A stretch of DNA of 64,000 bases, from the NCBI GenBank assembly GCA_022496805.1, contig CM040102.1, forward strand, positions 5,815,001 to 5,879,000. Direction: 5' to 3'. This DNA is from Pohlia nutans (Eukaryota; Streptophyta; Bryopsida; Bryales; Mniaceae). Both the position numbers and the translations under genes were made by a program. The notes beneath the pieces are model-generated. The model searched no databases. It was not told the origin of the DNA and was given only the letters and a program-made list of their open reading frames with translations. Below are positions 26,704-39,699 of this stretch, piece by piece (the first letter of the stretch is position 1; every line of letters begins with the position of its first letter).

Positions 26704-28484
26704 TAAGGCAGCGAGTGCAAAGTGGCGTCATTTGACTCGTCTATCCAGCGAAAAGCGACACCTTCTCTTTGTAGTGTTGGTTCACACCAACCACATGCAA
26801 TAGGATGTACTTGCGTTATGGTAAGCAGCTTGGCAAAATCAATTTTATCTAAATGTCTACAATGCAAAAGGAACGCATGTAAGAAAGTGAAGCTATGGAG
26901 AAAGAAAATGACAATTTGAAATGTGCGACAAGGAAGTGCATACATTCAGTGGTCAACAATGTTTGTATTCAAAAAAGACAAGCTTCAATAGTGCGCAAAT
27001 TATATTTTGGTGTATATGATTTTACCTCCATGAGGAACGCAAGTGCGATAACAAGGACTTGATTGAATGAGCAATGAGCCACTCTCCACGGGACACCCGA
27101 CCGCATTCCTCATGCGCGGTTAGGGATTCAATCTCAGTCGCCGGAAATAACTGATGGCAGGGCCAGAAAAAATACAATACATAAGCATCCACTCGCGTTA
27201 CTGCAACCACTTATGTCCCTACTTAATAGAGTTAACCAAAAAGTCAGCTCAAAGAGGAAAGTTTTAACAAATTCCTCTTGAACTCCTCTTGAACTCATAT
27301 TGAAATATAAATAGACCGAAAACTAGTTCAAGGTGAGTTGGGAGACAATCTAAAGCAAGCCACTGTCATTATTCTCCACACCTCGCAATGACTTCCACAC
27401 CTCCTATCAAAGCTCCAAGCCCATGGCCCACAAGGGGACAAGTTATGACACGACACTATTCAATCCAAACATAGCTCAAGGGAGCTCAAAAGAGCGCTTG
27501 AAAGAAGGTTGAAAAGGCATGTTCCAAGGCCTTCTTTTCGGTTAACTCTAATGTATGCCCCCACACACTTACCACTATACACACTCCAAAATATAAAAGT
27601 CCCTTTCAAGTTCAAGTTTTTCTTCACTCAAACATTGAAGCTTATTATGACAATAAATATTGTGACAATGGGGTATTGGAGCCTGTTCCGGTAGCAATTT
27701 TTATAGTCATGGAGCAGTAACGAATTGAAGCCTTACACAAGGGTTTTGTTATTGTAACGATTTGGAGTTATTTAAAAGTTTGTTCTTGGAGAATTTAAAA
27801 TTGGTATGTATTTATTTAGACTTTTGGTTTTATTTAGATTTATATAATACCGTTTAGTTCAATATTTATTTATTTATTTATTTATTGAAATTCAATCGAT
27901 CATATCGCAAAAAAAAAATTCACTTGGGACCAGATTTTATATCACTAGAATTAGTGAAGAATATTGCATGTAGAGATGAAAAAGAAAATGAAATTTGAAA
28001 AAGAGGAAGTCTGCATAGGACCTATTCAAGACTGTTATTAATAACATGAGACCGAATTTGGACTTTTTGGTCCAATATGGGTTAACTTATTAGGCACGTT
28101 GGAATTAGAGTCATACTACTTTGTTTCTAGTCTCATGGTTGTTAATAGTAAAAATCATATAAAGATTGAATGAATGATTGTTTCATATTTACTTTATAAT
28201 GTACATACGTTTTTTACTAATCAAAACATACCTTTATGCAAACTGGTACCCAACCATTAATACTCTGTCAGTTATTGTTACTTTTGTTATTGTTACTATG
28301 TTACTGTTACTATAGTGTCCATTCTCGAAAGGGGAGAGTAGTATTGTCCCAATGTCCCCTTGTCTAGTGGACACTGGGTCATTGACATTACGAACGGACA
28401 CTTAGTTCATGCCGGCCTTGTTTTGGATCGGAGTTTCTATCTATCTGTTTTTTACTTGTTTCGTGTCAATACTTGTTTCATGTT
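26704..28484. other. No gene seen
   Basis: AT-rich spacer with no recognised exon. A broken piggyBac-like GGACC-family end lies at about 27900-28086 ('tttggtccaatatgggttaac'). Confidence 0.45.
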
Positions 28485-29033
28485 TTAATCCCTAAGCTCC
28501 CGAGCGACCATTTTCTGGTCGCTGCCCGGAAAAAACGGGCTGCCCGGAACAAAAAAATCTTTTTTTGAAAAAATAAAAAATATTTAAAATACTACATCAA
28601 GTCTACTTTCCAACCCAATTTGAATTATGGCAATCCGAGTTAAACTCCACCCGGGAGAATTTTTCAAAGTAGATCACCTCAACATTGTCTTAGTGTTACA
28701 AAATTTGCTATTTGGGGAAAGTAATGATGATTCCTTCATCATTTCTCTTGCTTTTTTGAAGTTTACGATAGATAGCCCAACTTTAACCAATCGTACCAAA
28801 TTTTGAACTCTAAAATTGAAAATTATAATTTATACAAATTTTCGAAGGTTAATGCTTTTAAATTCATTAAAAAATGATCTAAAGATTATTTAGGAAGTTT
28901 GACCGTACGGATAATTTGTAAAGATGATACTCTACATTTTGTCTATTGAACCAACCTTCATCAAACATATGGAAGGCACATATTATAACACATCTATGTT
29001 TTGTCCAATACCCCTCGGGCTTTTAGGGGTTAA
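28485..29033. mobile_element. piggyBac-like element, GAGCGACCA family, copy 1
   Basis: TTAA-TCCCTAAGCTCCCGAGCG at the left and CCTCGGGCTTTTAGGGG-TTAA at the right. It is nearly identical, in inverse orientation, to the nested insertion at 33184-33732 (both 549 bp). Confidence 0.85.
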
Positions 29034-29903
29034 CTACGTATTCTTCTAAAATTTAAAGGGTAAACAAAAAAAACAATGGAGGAAATCACGGGGCACTTTA
29101 TTGAAGAGTGATGAAGGCAAATATGTTCTTTAGTTTTAATGACAATAAAGGGGCCATTGAGCTTTTCAATATAGAACAAGGAAAGCTTCAAGATGATGAT
29201 GGTGTTATTCAAGGGCGCTTGGAAACATGTGATCCACTCATATTTTGTGCTACATCAATTTGGTATCTCTTAACCAAGAAATCTCATATTTTTATGATTC
29301 AATGCTTGCAAGGTTAAATCCAAACAACCTATTAGAGCATTCTCAATGTTGAGCCTTTATGGTTTATCTCTGGCCAATCCAATAGCAAATTGCATCAGTT
29401 TGTCTTCATAAAATGGCGAGCCATAGAAGAAGGTAAATCATCAAACTAATAAAATGAGATTATTCAACAAATTAATGTGTAAAATCCTTCCATTTTTGCT
29501 TACCATATGTGGAAGAATGGGAAAATTTGTTGAATATACACATTGCATTTAATATTAGGGTAAGTTAATTCAAATCGTGCTCTAAATGGTATTTAACTAA
29601 AGGTTTTTGTGTTCATGCTTTTGGCTTGTATTTACGCATGATCATAATATACGTCCTGTGATAAAAAAAAATCAAATGCAAATGATTCAAACTCTCACTT
29701 GATTTTGTAAGCCATTGTGGCTCAAAATATTTTTTTTGGTATACTTCATAAGATTCATATAAACATACATCCAATTTTCAAATTTATTCTAGTCTAAAAC
29801 GACCTTGAAACAAAATGGACGATGTTAATAATATTTATTTTTTCACTAATAAAGCATATTGTCTCTGAATTGTTGGTTGGGCTTTTGCAATGAAAAGTAG
29901 ACT

Positions 29904-30438
29904 TTAACCTCTAAAGCTCGAGGGGTATTGGACAAAACTTAGATATGTTATAATTTTTGCCTTCCATATGTTTGACGAAGTTTGGTTCAATAAACAAAAT
30001 GTAGGGCACCATCTTTACAAATTATCCATATGCTCAAACTTCCCCAAAAAAACTTTAGATATATTTAAATGAATTTAAAAGCATTAACCTTTGAGAAATT
30101 GTATAAATTACAATTTTCACTTTATGAGTTAAAAATTCAGCTTGATTAGTTAAAATTAGTTATCTATTGCAGACTTCAAAAATCAAAAGAAATGATGGAG
30201 GGAACATTATTACAATCTCCAAATAGCAATTTTTATAACACTAAGACAATATCGAGGTGAAAATTCTCTTTGATGGATTTTAACTTGAATTGAGATGATC
30301 AAAATTGCATTGGAAAGTAGACTTGATGTTATATTTTAAATCATTTTTTATTTTCTCAATAACATATTTTTTGTTTTGCACAAATCATTAAAAACGGGTA
30401 GTGACCAAAAGATGGTCTCTTGAGAGTTTAGAGGATAA
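29904..30438. mobile_element. piggyBac-like element, GAGCGACCA family, copy 2
   Basis: TTAA-CCTCTAAAGCTCGAGG at the left. The right end 'gagagtttagagg' runs into a mutated ATAA that is shared with the neighbouring copy. The interior is diverged from the 28485 and 33184 copies. Confidence 0.7.
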
Positions 30439-30972
30439 CCCTTAAGTGATTCAAAGACCATTTTATGGTTGTTGCCCTATTTTATGGGTTGTCCCTTGAT
30501 GAAAATTATATTTTATAAATAAAAACAAAAAAGAAAAGAAAAGGAAATCTAGTCTACTTTCCAACCCAATTTTAATTATGTCAATCCAAGTTAAGCTTCA
30601 CCAAAAAGAATTTGAAAGACCTTAATATTTATATTGTCCTAGTGTATAAAATTTACTATTTCCGGAATCTAATGATGTTTTCTCCTTTGAAATTTTTTGC
30701 TTTAAAAAATTTAGAATAAAATGTTTAATTTTAACCAATCATGCCAAATTTCAAATTCTAAAAATAAATTGTAGTTTTAGTGAATACTACATGGTAAATG
30801 CTTCTAAATTCATTACATGAGTGTCTAAAATATTTTTTTGAAATTTTGATCGTACAAAAAATTACTAAACATCGTGCTCCCCATTTTATTTTTTGGACCA
30901 AACTTCGTCAAAGTTGTTGAAATAACATTATATAACACACCTAGAATTTGCCCTTACTCCTATAGGGGTTAA
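30435..30972. mobile_element. piggyBac-like element, GAGCGACCA family, copy 3
   Basis: The left end CCCTTAAGTGATTC follows the shared ATAA; the right end is CTATAGGGG-TTAA. It lies back to back with the copy at 29904-30438, in the opposite orientation. Confidence 0.65.
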
Positions 30973-31925
30973 TCTCCTAATGGTGGACTCTAGAAGCATG
31001 TAGGAGAATATTAATTTCTATATTTGATTTGACTATCATAAATGAAGAAAATTTCACATTTTATATTTCATGTGAACGAAGTGACAAGTTTTTATGGATC
31101 ACAATGTTTTAGAAGTTTTGAAAGAGAATTGAAATTGTTGTACAATCTTGAATTGAAACTCTTGTAAAATCTTGAATTGAAACTCTTGTAAAATTTTAAA
31201 TGTTTTTGGATTGAGAAAATGTTTTCCATTACAAAATATTCTTTAAAGTCTCAAAACTTTAGACAAGGTACAAATCCCAACAACAAAGAACATTGAGGTG
31301 ACAACCACTACAGAATTATACCTTTATGTTTAGCAATTTATAGTTGTGTTGTTATTGAGGTAGTATTCATCAAGGGGACTAAAACTTTATTTTACTAATT
31401 GATATTAATTCAAATTGACACCATCTTCAAGACCAAAATGGCTTGAGGAGAAACAAAAATTGAAAATATTAGTACATGGTAGAAGTCACTTGATACTTGA
31501 AAATCCTATAAAAAATAACCAAAATTCCTAAAAAAATTATTAGATGTATTGTACAAATAGTGACCATTTATCTACTATATAAAACAAGCAGCTGGTTGTG
31601 TAGTCTTTGCCTTAGTATTTATCCTAAATTTACTTTTACAACTTGTTTTCTCAACCCAAGAAACATTCAAGATTAAATAGTGTTGTTTAATTTACTTTTA
31701 CATACTTGTAGACTTGATGTAGTATTTTAAAATATTTTTGTGTTTAGATATTTTGTTTGTTTTGGGCAACCTGTTAGATTTGGGCAGCAACCAAAAAATG
31801 GTCAATTGAGCGTTTCGGGGTTAAAAACGACATAAGAGTTTTTGTAGGCTCTTCCTCGTGGAGCAGAGACGATAAACTCAAAATTCATTATTTTACCACA
31901 TGAATGCCATGAGTGGGTTAACTGA
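30973..31925. other. No gene; fragment of a GAGCGACCA-family element
   Basis: AT-rich. 'gacttgatgtagtattttaa' to 'gagcgtttcggggttaa' (about 31710-31824) is the right-hand piece of another GAGCGACCA-family element. Confidence 0.5.
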
Positions 31926-32155
31926 GGCCCTCTTTACACTAGAAGCAAGAAGCCATGGAGAAAACCTCACAAGGGCCATCGCTCATCCTTGAGAAGCCAA
32001 CCTTTGAACTTGATTGCCTTTGGATATTGTTTAAAATGAGAAGGGGCCACAAAATAAAGTGTTGATTTTAAAAAATAAAGTTCTTACATATTTCTTAAAA
32101 AATAAAAAATGATAGGCTGTGAGAATTTTGGCCAAACGGCCCCTCGGATTTTGCC

Positions 32156-33070
32156 TTAACCCCTAAAGGACCAGGACCGTATTCTCACAAAAAACCATGA
32201 AAAACGCAACATTTGGAAGTTGCGGAAGAAATCATATGTTTTTTTAAATTTTTTCATCATTTAACCGTAAGATCTAATATCCAACTTGAATTTTCATTTG
32301 AGCACAAAATTTGAGAGCAAAATGACCATTAGATTCTTAGATTATAAGGATCAAAGCTGCAAAAGAGGATTTTTTGGGGTTCAATCCGGTGACAAATTTG
32401 AACTTTATAAATTAATATCTTTTTTTTGAATGGGTTAGAAATTCATTGAATGGCCATGTTAACAATTGAGTTAAGCCTTCAAATATAAAATCTTGTAAGA
32501 AAAAAGCTCATATTAATTTTTTCATAAAACAATTACTAGAAGTGGGTACAAAGTGAAAGGAAAAAGAAAATCATTAATAAGTTTGACATGGAATTGTAAA
32601 ATGTCAATCTTAACGGTGAGAATGTTGTACTTGGAAATCTTCACCCAATGCCTTTTATTTCATTTAAAAATATTGAAAATTGAGTTTAGAAATGAGCTTC
32701 GAAGTTTTTTTTGTCCAAACTGCCCAAAAAACAGATCTCCTCATAACTTTTATCCCATTTCTCAAAATGGGTAGATTTAAAGCTTCATTTGTAGATAAAG
32801 ATCAACCAATCATGAATCAAAAAAGAAATTTTGAAAAAGAGTAAAAAATAAAAAAAATTCTTGCTGCCCGATCTTACTTCAAAAACTTCAAATGCTTATA
32901 ACTTTTGCAATACTTATGAGAATGACATGAAACGAAGTGCGACATGTAGAGTGTAGTTTTTGGAAGCTACACTGAAATTTTCATTGAAAATTTAAAAAAT
33001 ATGAGGTCCCTAGAGGCTGCCCAAAAAGTGGAACGACCAGAATATGGTCGCTCAAAAATTTAGGGGTTAA
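32156..33070. mobile_element. piggyBac-like element nested in the 31926 repeat, first insertion
   Basis: TTAA-CCCCTAAAGGACCAGG at the left and AAATTTAGGGG-TTAA at the right, 915 bp. Inside are 'gcccaaaaagtgg' and 'gaccagaatatggtcgc'. No convincing protein. Its absence from the 907-1374 copy shows it is an insertion. Confidence 0.85.
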
Positions 33071-33183
33071 ACCCACCTCTTAAGGTGGGTTTGACGCAAA
33101 ATCCAGAGGCCTTGAAATATGTACACTTTTCTTGTCACAAAGAACAAAGTGTTGTTCATGTCATTTTCTCCTCCTTTTGTCCC

Positions 33184-33732
33184 TTAACCCCTAAAAGCCC
33201 GAGGGGTATTGGACAAAACATAGATGTGTTATAATATGTGCCTTCCATATGTTTGATGAAGGTTGGTTCAATAGACAAAATGTAGAGTATCATCTTTACA
33301 AATTATCCGTACGGTCAAACTTCCTAAATAATCTTTAGATCATTTTTTAATGAATTTAAAAGCATTAACCTTCGAAAATTTGTATAAATTATAATTTTCA
33401 ATTTTAGAGTTCAAAATTTAGTACGATTGGTTAAAGTTGGGCTATCTATCGTAAACTTCAAAAAAGCAAGAGAAATGATGGAGGAATCATCATTACTTTC
33501 CCCAAATAGCAAATTTTGTAACACTAAGACAATGTTGAGGTGATCTACTTTGAAAAATTCTCCCGGGTGGAGTTTAACTCGAATTGCCATAATTCAAATT
33601 GGGTTGGAAAGTAGACTTGATGTAGTATTTTAAAATATTTTTTATTTTTTCAAAAAAAGATTTTTTTGTTCCGGGCAGCCCGTTTTCCCGGGCAGCGACC
33701 AGAAAATGGTCGCTCGGGAGCTTAGGGGTTAA
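33184..33732. mobile_element. piggyBac-like element nested in the 31926 repeat, second insertion
   Basis: TTAA-CCCCTAAAAGCCCGAGG at the left and CTCGGGAGCTTAGGGG-TTAA at the right, 549 bp. Same family and length as 28485-29033, in inverse orientation. Confidence 0.9.
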
Positions 33733-33843
33733 ACTAAAAATTTCGGGTGTAAAATGTCATTCTTTGATCTTCTCGGATTTTAAGCCTCCCATTGGCTGAA
33801 ATTTATGTCCTCACGGCTTCTCGTCTCTAGTGTAAAGAGGCCC

Positions 33844-36339
33844 TAAAGTGAGTTCTACAATGGCAAAATATGAGAGTTCTGAGGCCCCAAAGTTGTAAAG
33901 GTTTTTCCTCCGGCCTTTAGAAATGATAGCAACTTCCATATGTTAAAGAATTATGCATATAAAATTTTATATTAAAAAGAAAATTATGAGGGTCAGTCAA
34001 GCGGCTGGGCCCAGGGATACCCAAACCCAGTACAGTATACAATTTTATTTTGATATTTTGGGACAGCCACAAACCTGAACCACAAAACTCAGGGTCACTT
34101 TATATTGTAGGGCCGGGACCACACGTTTCAGTCTTGTTAGAACAAGTGTTGTTTTTTTTATTGTCTCTGCCCTTCCAGGAGAGAGACTGCGGAAACGCTT
34201 CGGTTTTGAGGAGTTACCAAGAGTTATGTGCCCGAACAATAAAAAGAAGCTGTAAAAATAAATTTGGGGTAAATACTAAGGCAAAGACTTCGCGACTAGC
34301 CGCTTGTTTGTTTAAAAAAAATACAGTTATGTTGATTTTTTTACAATTAAGCTTTAAAAACTAAATACCAATTTACGTTTAGAAAGCTAAGTTTATAAAT
34401 AAATAAACAACCTTTTAAAAAAGTGTAATTTATGATTGCATGCACATGCTATCAATATGATAAATGATGGGTGAAAAAGAAAAAAAGAAAAAAAGATTTA
34501 TAATTTGTGAGAAAAGATTGGTCAAACACGTTGTTTGATTGGGCTAACAATGAAGTTGAAGGCTTAATTTTCTACAATGTTAGATTCAAGTTTCAAGGAA
34601 ATTTGGTTATTATTTCATTAATTAAATAGATAGAAGAGGGTTAGAGTCACTGATGGGCCGATGTTGATAAAAAGATCTGTCGATGTAGTTTTTTTATTAG
34701 ATTTGAGATTCCATGGTAAGGATTGGGGTAAGGGTAAGACATTAAATCTAACAACGTGCATTCCAAAATATATGGTCAATACCCGCCTATCACTTGTTAG
34801 AATCTATAACTTTTTTTATCCTTGTCTTCTTTATGTGAGCATTTCAATCAACAAAAATTACACATGTTGCATATTGAAACTTGAAACTCACATTATCTCC
34901 CATAATCTACACATTGCTCTTGTAGTTCATTGTTCTTGCGCAGTTCATTTTTATGTAGTTTGTTCCATTTCAAATTGGCAATTCTTGGAATTAACAAATC
35001 AACAGTTATAAACTATGTTCTTTGATTGGTGAAAAAGTCACGTTTAGCCAAACACTATTTGTTAGGTTGAACATAATTTTTTGTTTCCTCAATTTATAAT
35101 TTGTGATTTTTTTTTACTTCACATGTTTCAATCTCGTTGCTTTATGGCATTTGTAACCTTGACATATGTTCAATCTAAATTTACCCTAGGTTACTTAGTG
35201 ATAAAAATCTTGAATTCTTCATAGTACTGCTATTTATAGAAGTAAAGTAGATAGAGCATTTTTCTACAACATTGTTTTAGACCATTGATATCAATTTTTT
35301 TTTATCAAATAGGCTTTCATTTTAAAATAAAAAAAAGATATTGCATAGTGGATTCAAAAATGTTATTGTTGCATGGAGTAGGTGATGTAGTGAAAGTTTA
35401 AAATTAGCTTTTTGGACCCACTACGGTACTAACATTGAATAAAAGCTAGAGTAAAGGAAATGAAGTAAAAGTATAGCATTGGTCCTTTTAAGCAAATAGT
35501 TATCGCATTAGAAGAATAAAAAGAGAGATTATGAAGTCCATTTTGCAATGAGGCATGCTTTAGGCATCATATGTGGCACATGAAAGACAACATGGCAATG
35601 GAGATGTAAGAGGTTCAAAAAATGAAGAAACTAAAAAAAAAGTTCTTTATAATTCATGTCATTCATATTTGACTTTGTAAGAGTGATATTGCTTACCTCT
35701 ATTATAATTTAGTAATACCTTTGGATTACATGACTACAATCAACAACTTTGAGAAAATTAAAAGAAAATTTGTTTCCAAATGTTATTAGCAAAACTAATA
35801 TGAATTTCTTCACATGGTTTAAACTATTTTCAATATTTTCATTTTTATTGAAAAAACATTTCTTTCATTATTTGTAAAGGTTCACATTCTATAAATAATG
35901 TCAATCAAATTTCACGTCAACTCCAGTTCATTCTCCAAAACAAATTTCAAGCATTGTCAAAAGTCTTTGTCAAGGCTTGCCTACACGAGACAATGTGGTT
36001 TCAAATGTTGCTAAAAGTCTTAGAAGGGTTTGATTACCAATAGATAGAGCATCATGTACACTCCATTTCATTGTCTACTACGGCAAATTTCAGTTGTTTT
36101 AAAAAGTCTTACTAGAGCTTCTTTTTACAAGTCTTACTAAAAGTTTTACAAGGAATTAGATGGAAGCCTCAACTTTATTGACCAAGGAAAATAATTTCAA
36201 GTGTTGCTAAAAGTCTCACACTGAAGGATTTGGTTCCTAATAGATGAAGGCATTGTCTATATACCACCTCTGAATTGTCCAAAGAAAAATTTCAAGTGTT
36301 GTTAATAGTGTCACTGGAGCCTTATCTATACAAGCGTTG
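33844..36339. other. AT-rich spacer; no gene
   Basis: No recognised exon. The longest open frame (34661-35011 +) has no family features. The sequence 'ggtaaatactaaggcaaag' at 34267 is inverse to a block at about 31600-31620, hinting at another decayed inverted-repeat element. Confidence 0.4.
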
Positions 36340-37435
36340 TTAACCCTTTAACCCCTAACCGCCCAACCATGCATATTTTGCTTGATGTACAGATTTCATC
36401 CGTAGTTTCTCATCCGTCATGCACTTTTTGTAGTGTGATTTTTTTACTGAATTTTTTATGGGAAGTTAGCTTCATGTATGTGTGATTCGATCAAAAGGAA
36501 ACAATTTTTGAAAAAATTATGCCTCATTTTGTGTTGCAGTGTTTCACCCAAAATTTTGAAGATTTTGGTCTAAAAGTGTTCTTGAAAAAATAAACTCATA
36601 AAATAAAGCATCCAAAAAATCTCCAAAAATCACTACACCTAGAGTACTACATTACAACCCATCACAACAAATTTCATCCACATATTGTCAATATCTTATT
36701 TGAAATTGAATTACAAAATAATTTTTTATTTTATGTTTCAAAATTTATAGAAAAACATTAGTGATAGCAATCATAGATCTAACCGTATGGATAGAATCTA
36801 AAATTCAAAATGTATAACTTTTATTGATACATCAAGTTCTAAATATTCATATTAATTGCATTTTATAATGCATCTTTACAAAACTGCGTAAACTAGATAT
36901 AGGTGAGGACGTTTAGGGGTTAATGCTTAAGTGGCCCCAAAGTGATGCAGTTCAACAATGCCCTATGTCAACACCTCTCCATTGCAATTTTTCATATCAA
37001 GAACAGATTCACACATAGTTATTGTGAATTTTATAAGTGAGAGTGAGTTATCTGTATACGGTTTAGGATAAAAAATTATACGTTAAAAATTGAAAGAAGT
37101 TGGTACACATCGGAATACATACACTACTAGAACATGAACAAGAGAACACAATCCCCTCCCCCCTCAAAAAAAAAAAACAACGTGATAACAAACTTCCAAA
37201 CACTAGAAATACAACATTGCAATATTTTGGTGTTTTGAACATAAATATTTTGATGGTTGCAGAACTCCAAATTGAAACATTTTTTTCTGAAAGATGTGTA
37301 ATATAAACCTCCAAATCTGAACTTCACAGTTCAAAATCCAATTCTTCACCACAATTTTTTCGATATTTGTATTCCCGACACTCCAGCGACCAGAATTGTA
37401 TTCACAATGTGGTCAGCTAGGCACTTAAGGGTTAA
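36340..37435. mobile_element. piggyBac-like element carrying a nested second one
   Basis: The outer element has TTAA at 36340-36343 and 37432-37435, with a right end (GGCACTTAAGGG) and body related to the 811-bp twins ('ccctatgtcaacacctctcc'). A second TTAA-bounded block (36348-36923) sits only a few bases inside the left end. Confidence 0.75.
36348..36923. mobile_element. piggyBac-like element, inner of the nest
   Basis: TTAA-CCCCTAACCGCCC at the left and GGACGTTTAGGGG-TTAA at the right; 576 bp, non-coding. Confidence 0.75.
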
Positions 37436-37807
37436 AAGTCTCTTAAAGGATTTGGTTACCAAAAAAACAGACGAGGGCATCATTCAAATTGTCCAAGAGC
37501 ACGTGTTAAAAGTCTCTCTAAGAGCTCACCTATACTTCAATTTTTGTGAAAAGTCTTCAGCAAGAGCTTAGCTTACTCGTAAAAACACTGTAAGTGGGTC
37601 TGCTTGCTTTCAGTGTTGCTAAAAGTCTTACATTAGTTTAGTTACCAAAAGGTGGGAGGGACGTCAGGAATGCTTTCCATCTGCTTGTCGAAGTCAAATT
37701 TCCTCACACACACCAATGCAAGTGCAGCTTCAACTGCTGCCAAAAGTCTTCCAAAAACATACATAACATTCTCTAGCATGCACTATCTCTATGCTTTTGC
37801 TTTAGAG

Positions 37808-38305
37808 TGTGGAAAATTTCACACCCAACAGTACTTCATTAGTAACTAAGTGGACCTTGGCTCTATAGTAGACGGTGTGGAATATTTCACACCCAACAAT
37901 ACTTCATCAGCAGTTAAGTGAACCTTAGCTCTATAGTAGATGGTGTGGAATATTCCACATCCAACAATACTTCATCAGTAGTTAAGTGGACGTTGGCTCT
38001 ATAGTAGATGGTGTGGAATATTCCACACTCAACAATACTTCATAAGTAGCTAAGGCTAGGCTTCCACGTATGAGTGGCTGGTCCTCAGAAGGAGGAAGCT
38101 CTACCAAAATGGGTGAAACAAGAAGAACTCAAGAGTATACATATTTCGTTTGTACCGAAATGGGTGGTTCTTGAGACATCATTTTTTGTCTTTTAGTGCC
38201 TTTCACCCAACTGATCCCCACATGGAAGCTTGCCATAAGTGGATCTTGGCTTTACAGTAGATGATGTGGAATATTCCGCACCCAAGAGTACTTCATCAAT
38301 AGCTA
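37808..38305 (+). repeat. 68-bp tandem array interrupted by a transposon
   Basis: Units starting GTGTGGAATATTCCACA at about 37808, 37876, 37944 and 38012 each continue 'caacaatacttcatcagtag' and 'ggctctatagtaga'. The fourth unit is cut at 'gtagctaa' by the Harbinger-like element (38054-38235). It resumes with 'gtggatcttggctttacagtagatg' and a further unit to about 38305. Confidence 0.8.
38054..38235. mobile_element. Harbinger-like miniature element inside a tandem array
   Basis: GGCTAGGCTTCCACG at the left and CATGGAAGCTTGCCA at the right, with TAA duplicated (38051-38053, 38236-38238). Interior blocks 'gaggaagctc' and 'taccgaaatgggtgg' match the copy at 2409-2610. Confidence 0.8.
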
Positions 38306-38762
38306 AATGGACAAGTGGAGGCTCATCATGAAAGAAAGGAAGTGGGCATGAAGGCTACTGAATGTTATACTAGATTACTAGTAGTAGGTGGGACTGTAAC
38401 TCTATAATTATTATATTTTTCTTGTAACAACAGAGATGCCAAGTGTTGACTGAATTTTTTTTACTCATTTAAAAAAAAAGATTAAATTAAATTGTGAAAT
38501 TTTAAAACAAGTGAAAGTTGAGTGTTGACTGCATTTTCCATACTCTCTCGTACTTGTACTCATCAGCCACTTCCATCTCTAGATCCAATTTCTGATCATT
38601 TTTTTTTCCCCCTAGTAAAGACAAAATTGACTTCCAATGGGCTCACTCATCAGATATGTGTGTGTGACTTGCACTTGAAAAAAGCCAACTACCATCCGGA
38701 AGAAAAATCAGTCAGCCCTGTGTCAGTCCAAAACCCCCAGTTGGTTCTCTTTGACAATGGAA

Positions 38763-39573
38763 TTAACCCTTTAGTGCCTAGGGTACTGTAGCAGACAGCT
38801 CTGGATTTCAGTGGGTTTTTCCACTGTGGTTGAGACTACCAAAAATAGAATGGGTTAAATTAGAAAGTAACCGTACAATTCTATTCTCAACTCGAGAGCA
38901 CACATTTTATTAAAATTTGAGAATCATCCGATGGTGGGATCGGAAGATTATAGTATGTATTTGAACTGTATAATGCACGCTCAAAAACGAGATTTTGGGG
39001 GGTGTGTGACTTCAAAGTTAAATAGAATTTGAGGTAAATTTTCAAAAATAAAAGCAAAGACGTTCAGCTATGCCCTATGTCAACACCTCTCCGTTGCAAT
39101 CTTTCATATCAAAAATAGACTCACACATAATTAATGTGAGATTTATAAGTGAAAGTGACTTGTCCATGTACGGTTTAGGACAAAATTTTATACGTTGAAA
39201 ATTGACAGGAGTGGGTACATTAGTCAAGATCGGATTACACACACTAATGGAAGATGAAGAAGAGAACACAATCCAAAAAAATAAAACAAGATAACAAACT
39301 TCCAAACACAAGAAATACTACACAATACATATGTTGTATTTGTAAGTATTTACTGTATTTTCAAGTATTTGCAGTATTTTTGCGTTTTGTTGATAGGTAT
39401 TTTGATAGTTGTACAATTCCAAATTGAAAATTTCTTTTTCTGGAAGGTGCGTAATGTATGTGCGCAAATCTGAACTTCAGAACTGAAGTTCCAATTCTTC
39501 ACGGATTCTCTGTTATTTGCATTTCCGACGTTGCAGTGACCATAATCTGGCTTGCTAGGCACTAAAGGGTTAA
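38763..39573. mobile_element. piggyBac-like TTAA-flanked element, 811 bp, twin B
   Basis: TTAA-CCCTTTAGTGCCTAGGG at the left and CTAGGCACTAAAGGG-TTAA at the right. Same length and orientation as 11895-12705, and near-identical over the stretches compared. Confidence 0.9.
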
Positions 39574-39699
39574 ATTTCTTGGTTTCAATAGAGTTTTCCG
39601 CAAATTCACCTGCATTGACATAGGCAGAATGCAAAAATAATTGGAAAATAAAAAATCACCTGCGGTTTGAGGGGAGTTGAAAAATTCCTGATTTAGCAG

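Larger units (their letters stand above)
31926..33843. mobile_element. GGCCTCTTTACACTA-family element, interrupted copy
   Basis: The ends match the copy at 907-1374 (CCTCTTTACACTAG...CTAGTGTAAAGAGG). The body is the same, but it is split at two points by TTAA-bounded blocks at 32156-33070 and 33184-33732. The 907 copy is continuous there, reading GCGTTAGACCC and GTCCTTTGGACTA. Confidence 0.85.

Noticed and set aside
29108..29317. 69-codon frame MMKANMFFSFNDNKG
   Set aside because: No homology recognised, no splice context and AT-rich codons; most likely chance.
28485..30972. A conserved gene shared by several copies
   Set aside because: The shared sequence is AT-rich, non-coding and bounded by TTAA, so the similarity comes from a transposon family.
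31570..34320. Possible Helitron: 'tctactatataaaacaagc' at about 31571
   Set aside because: The start resembles a Helitron 5' end, but no CTRR hairpin end was found, and an inverse copy of the inner sequence near 34267-34310 points instead to an inverted-repeat element. Not decidable.
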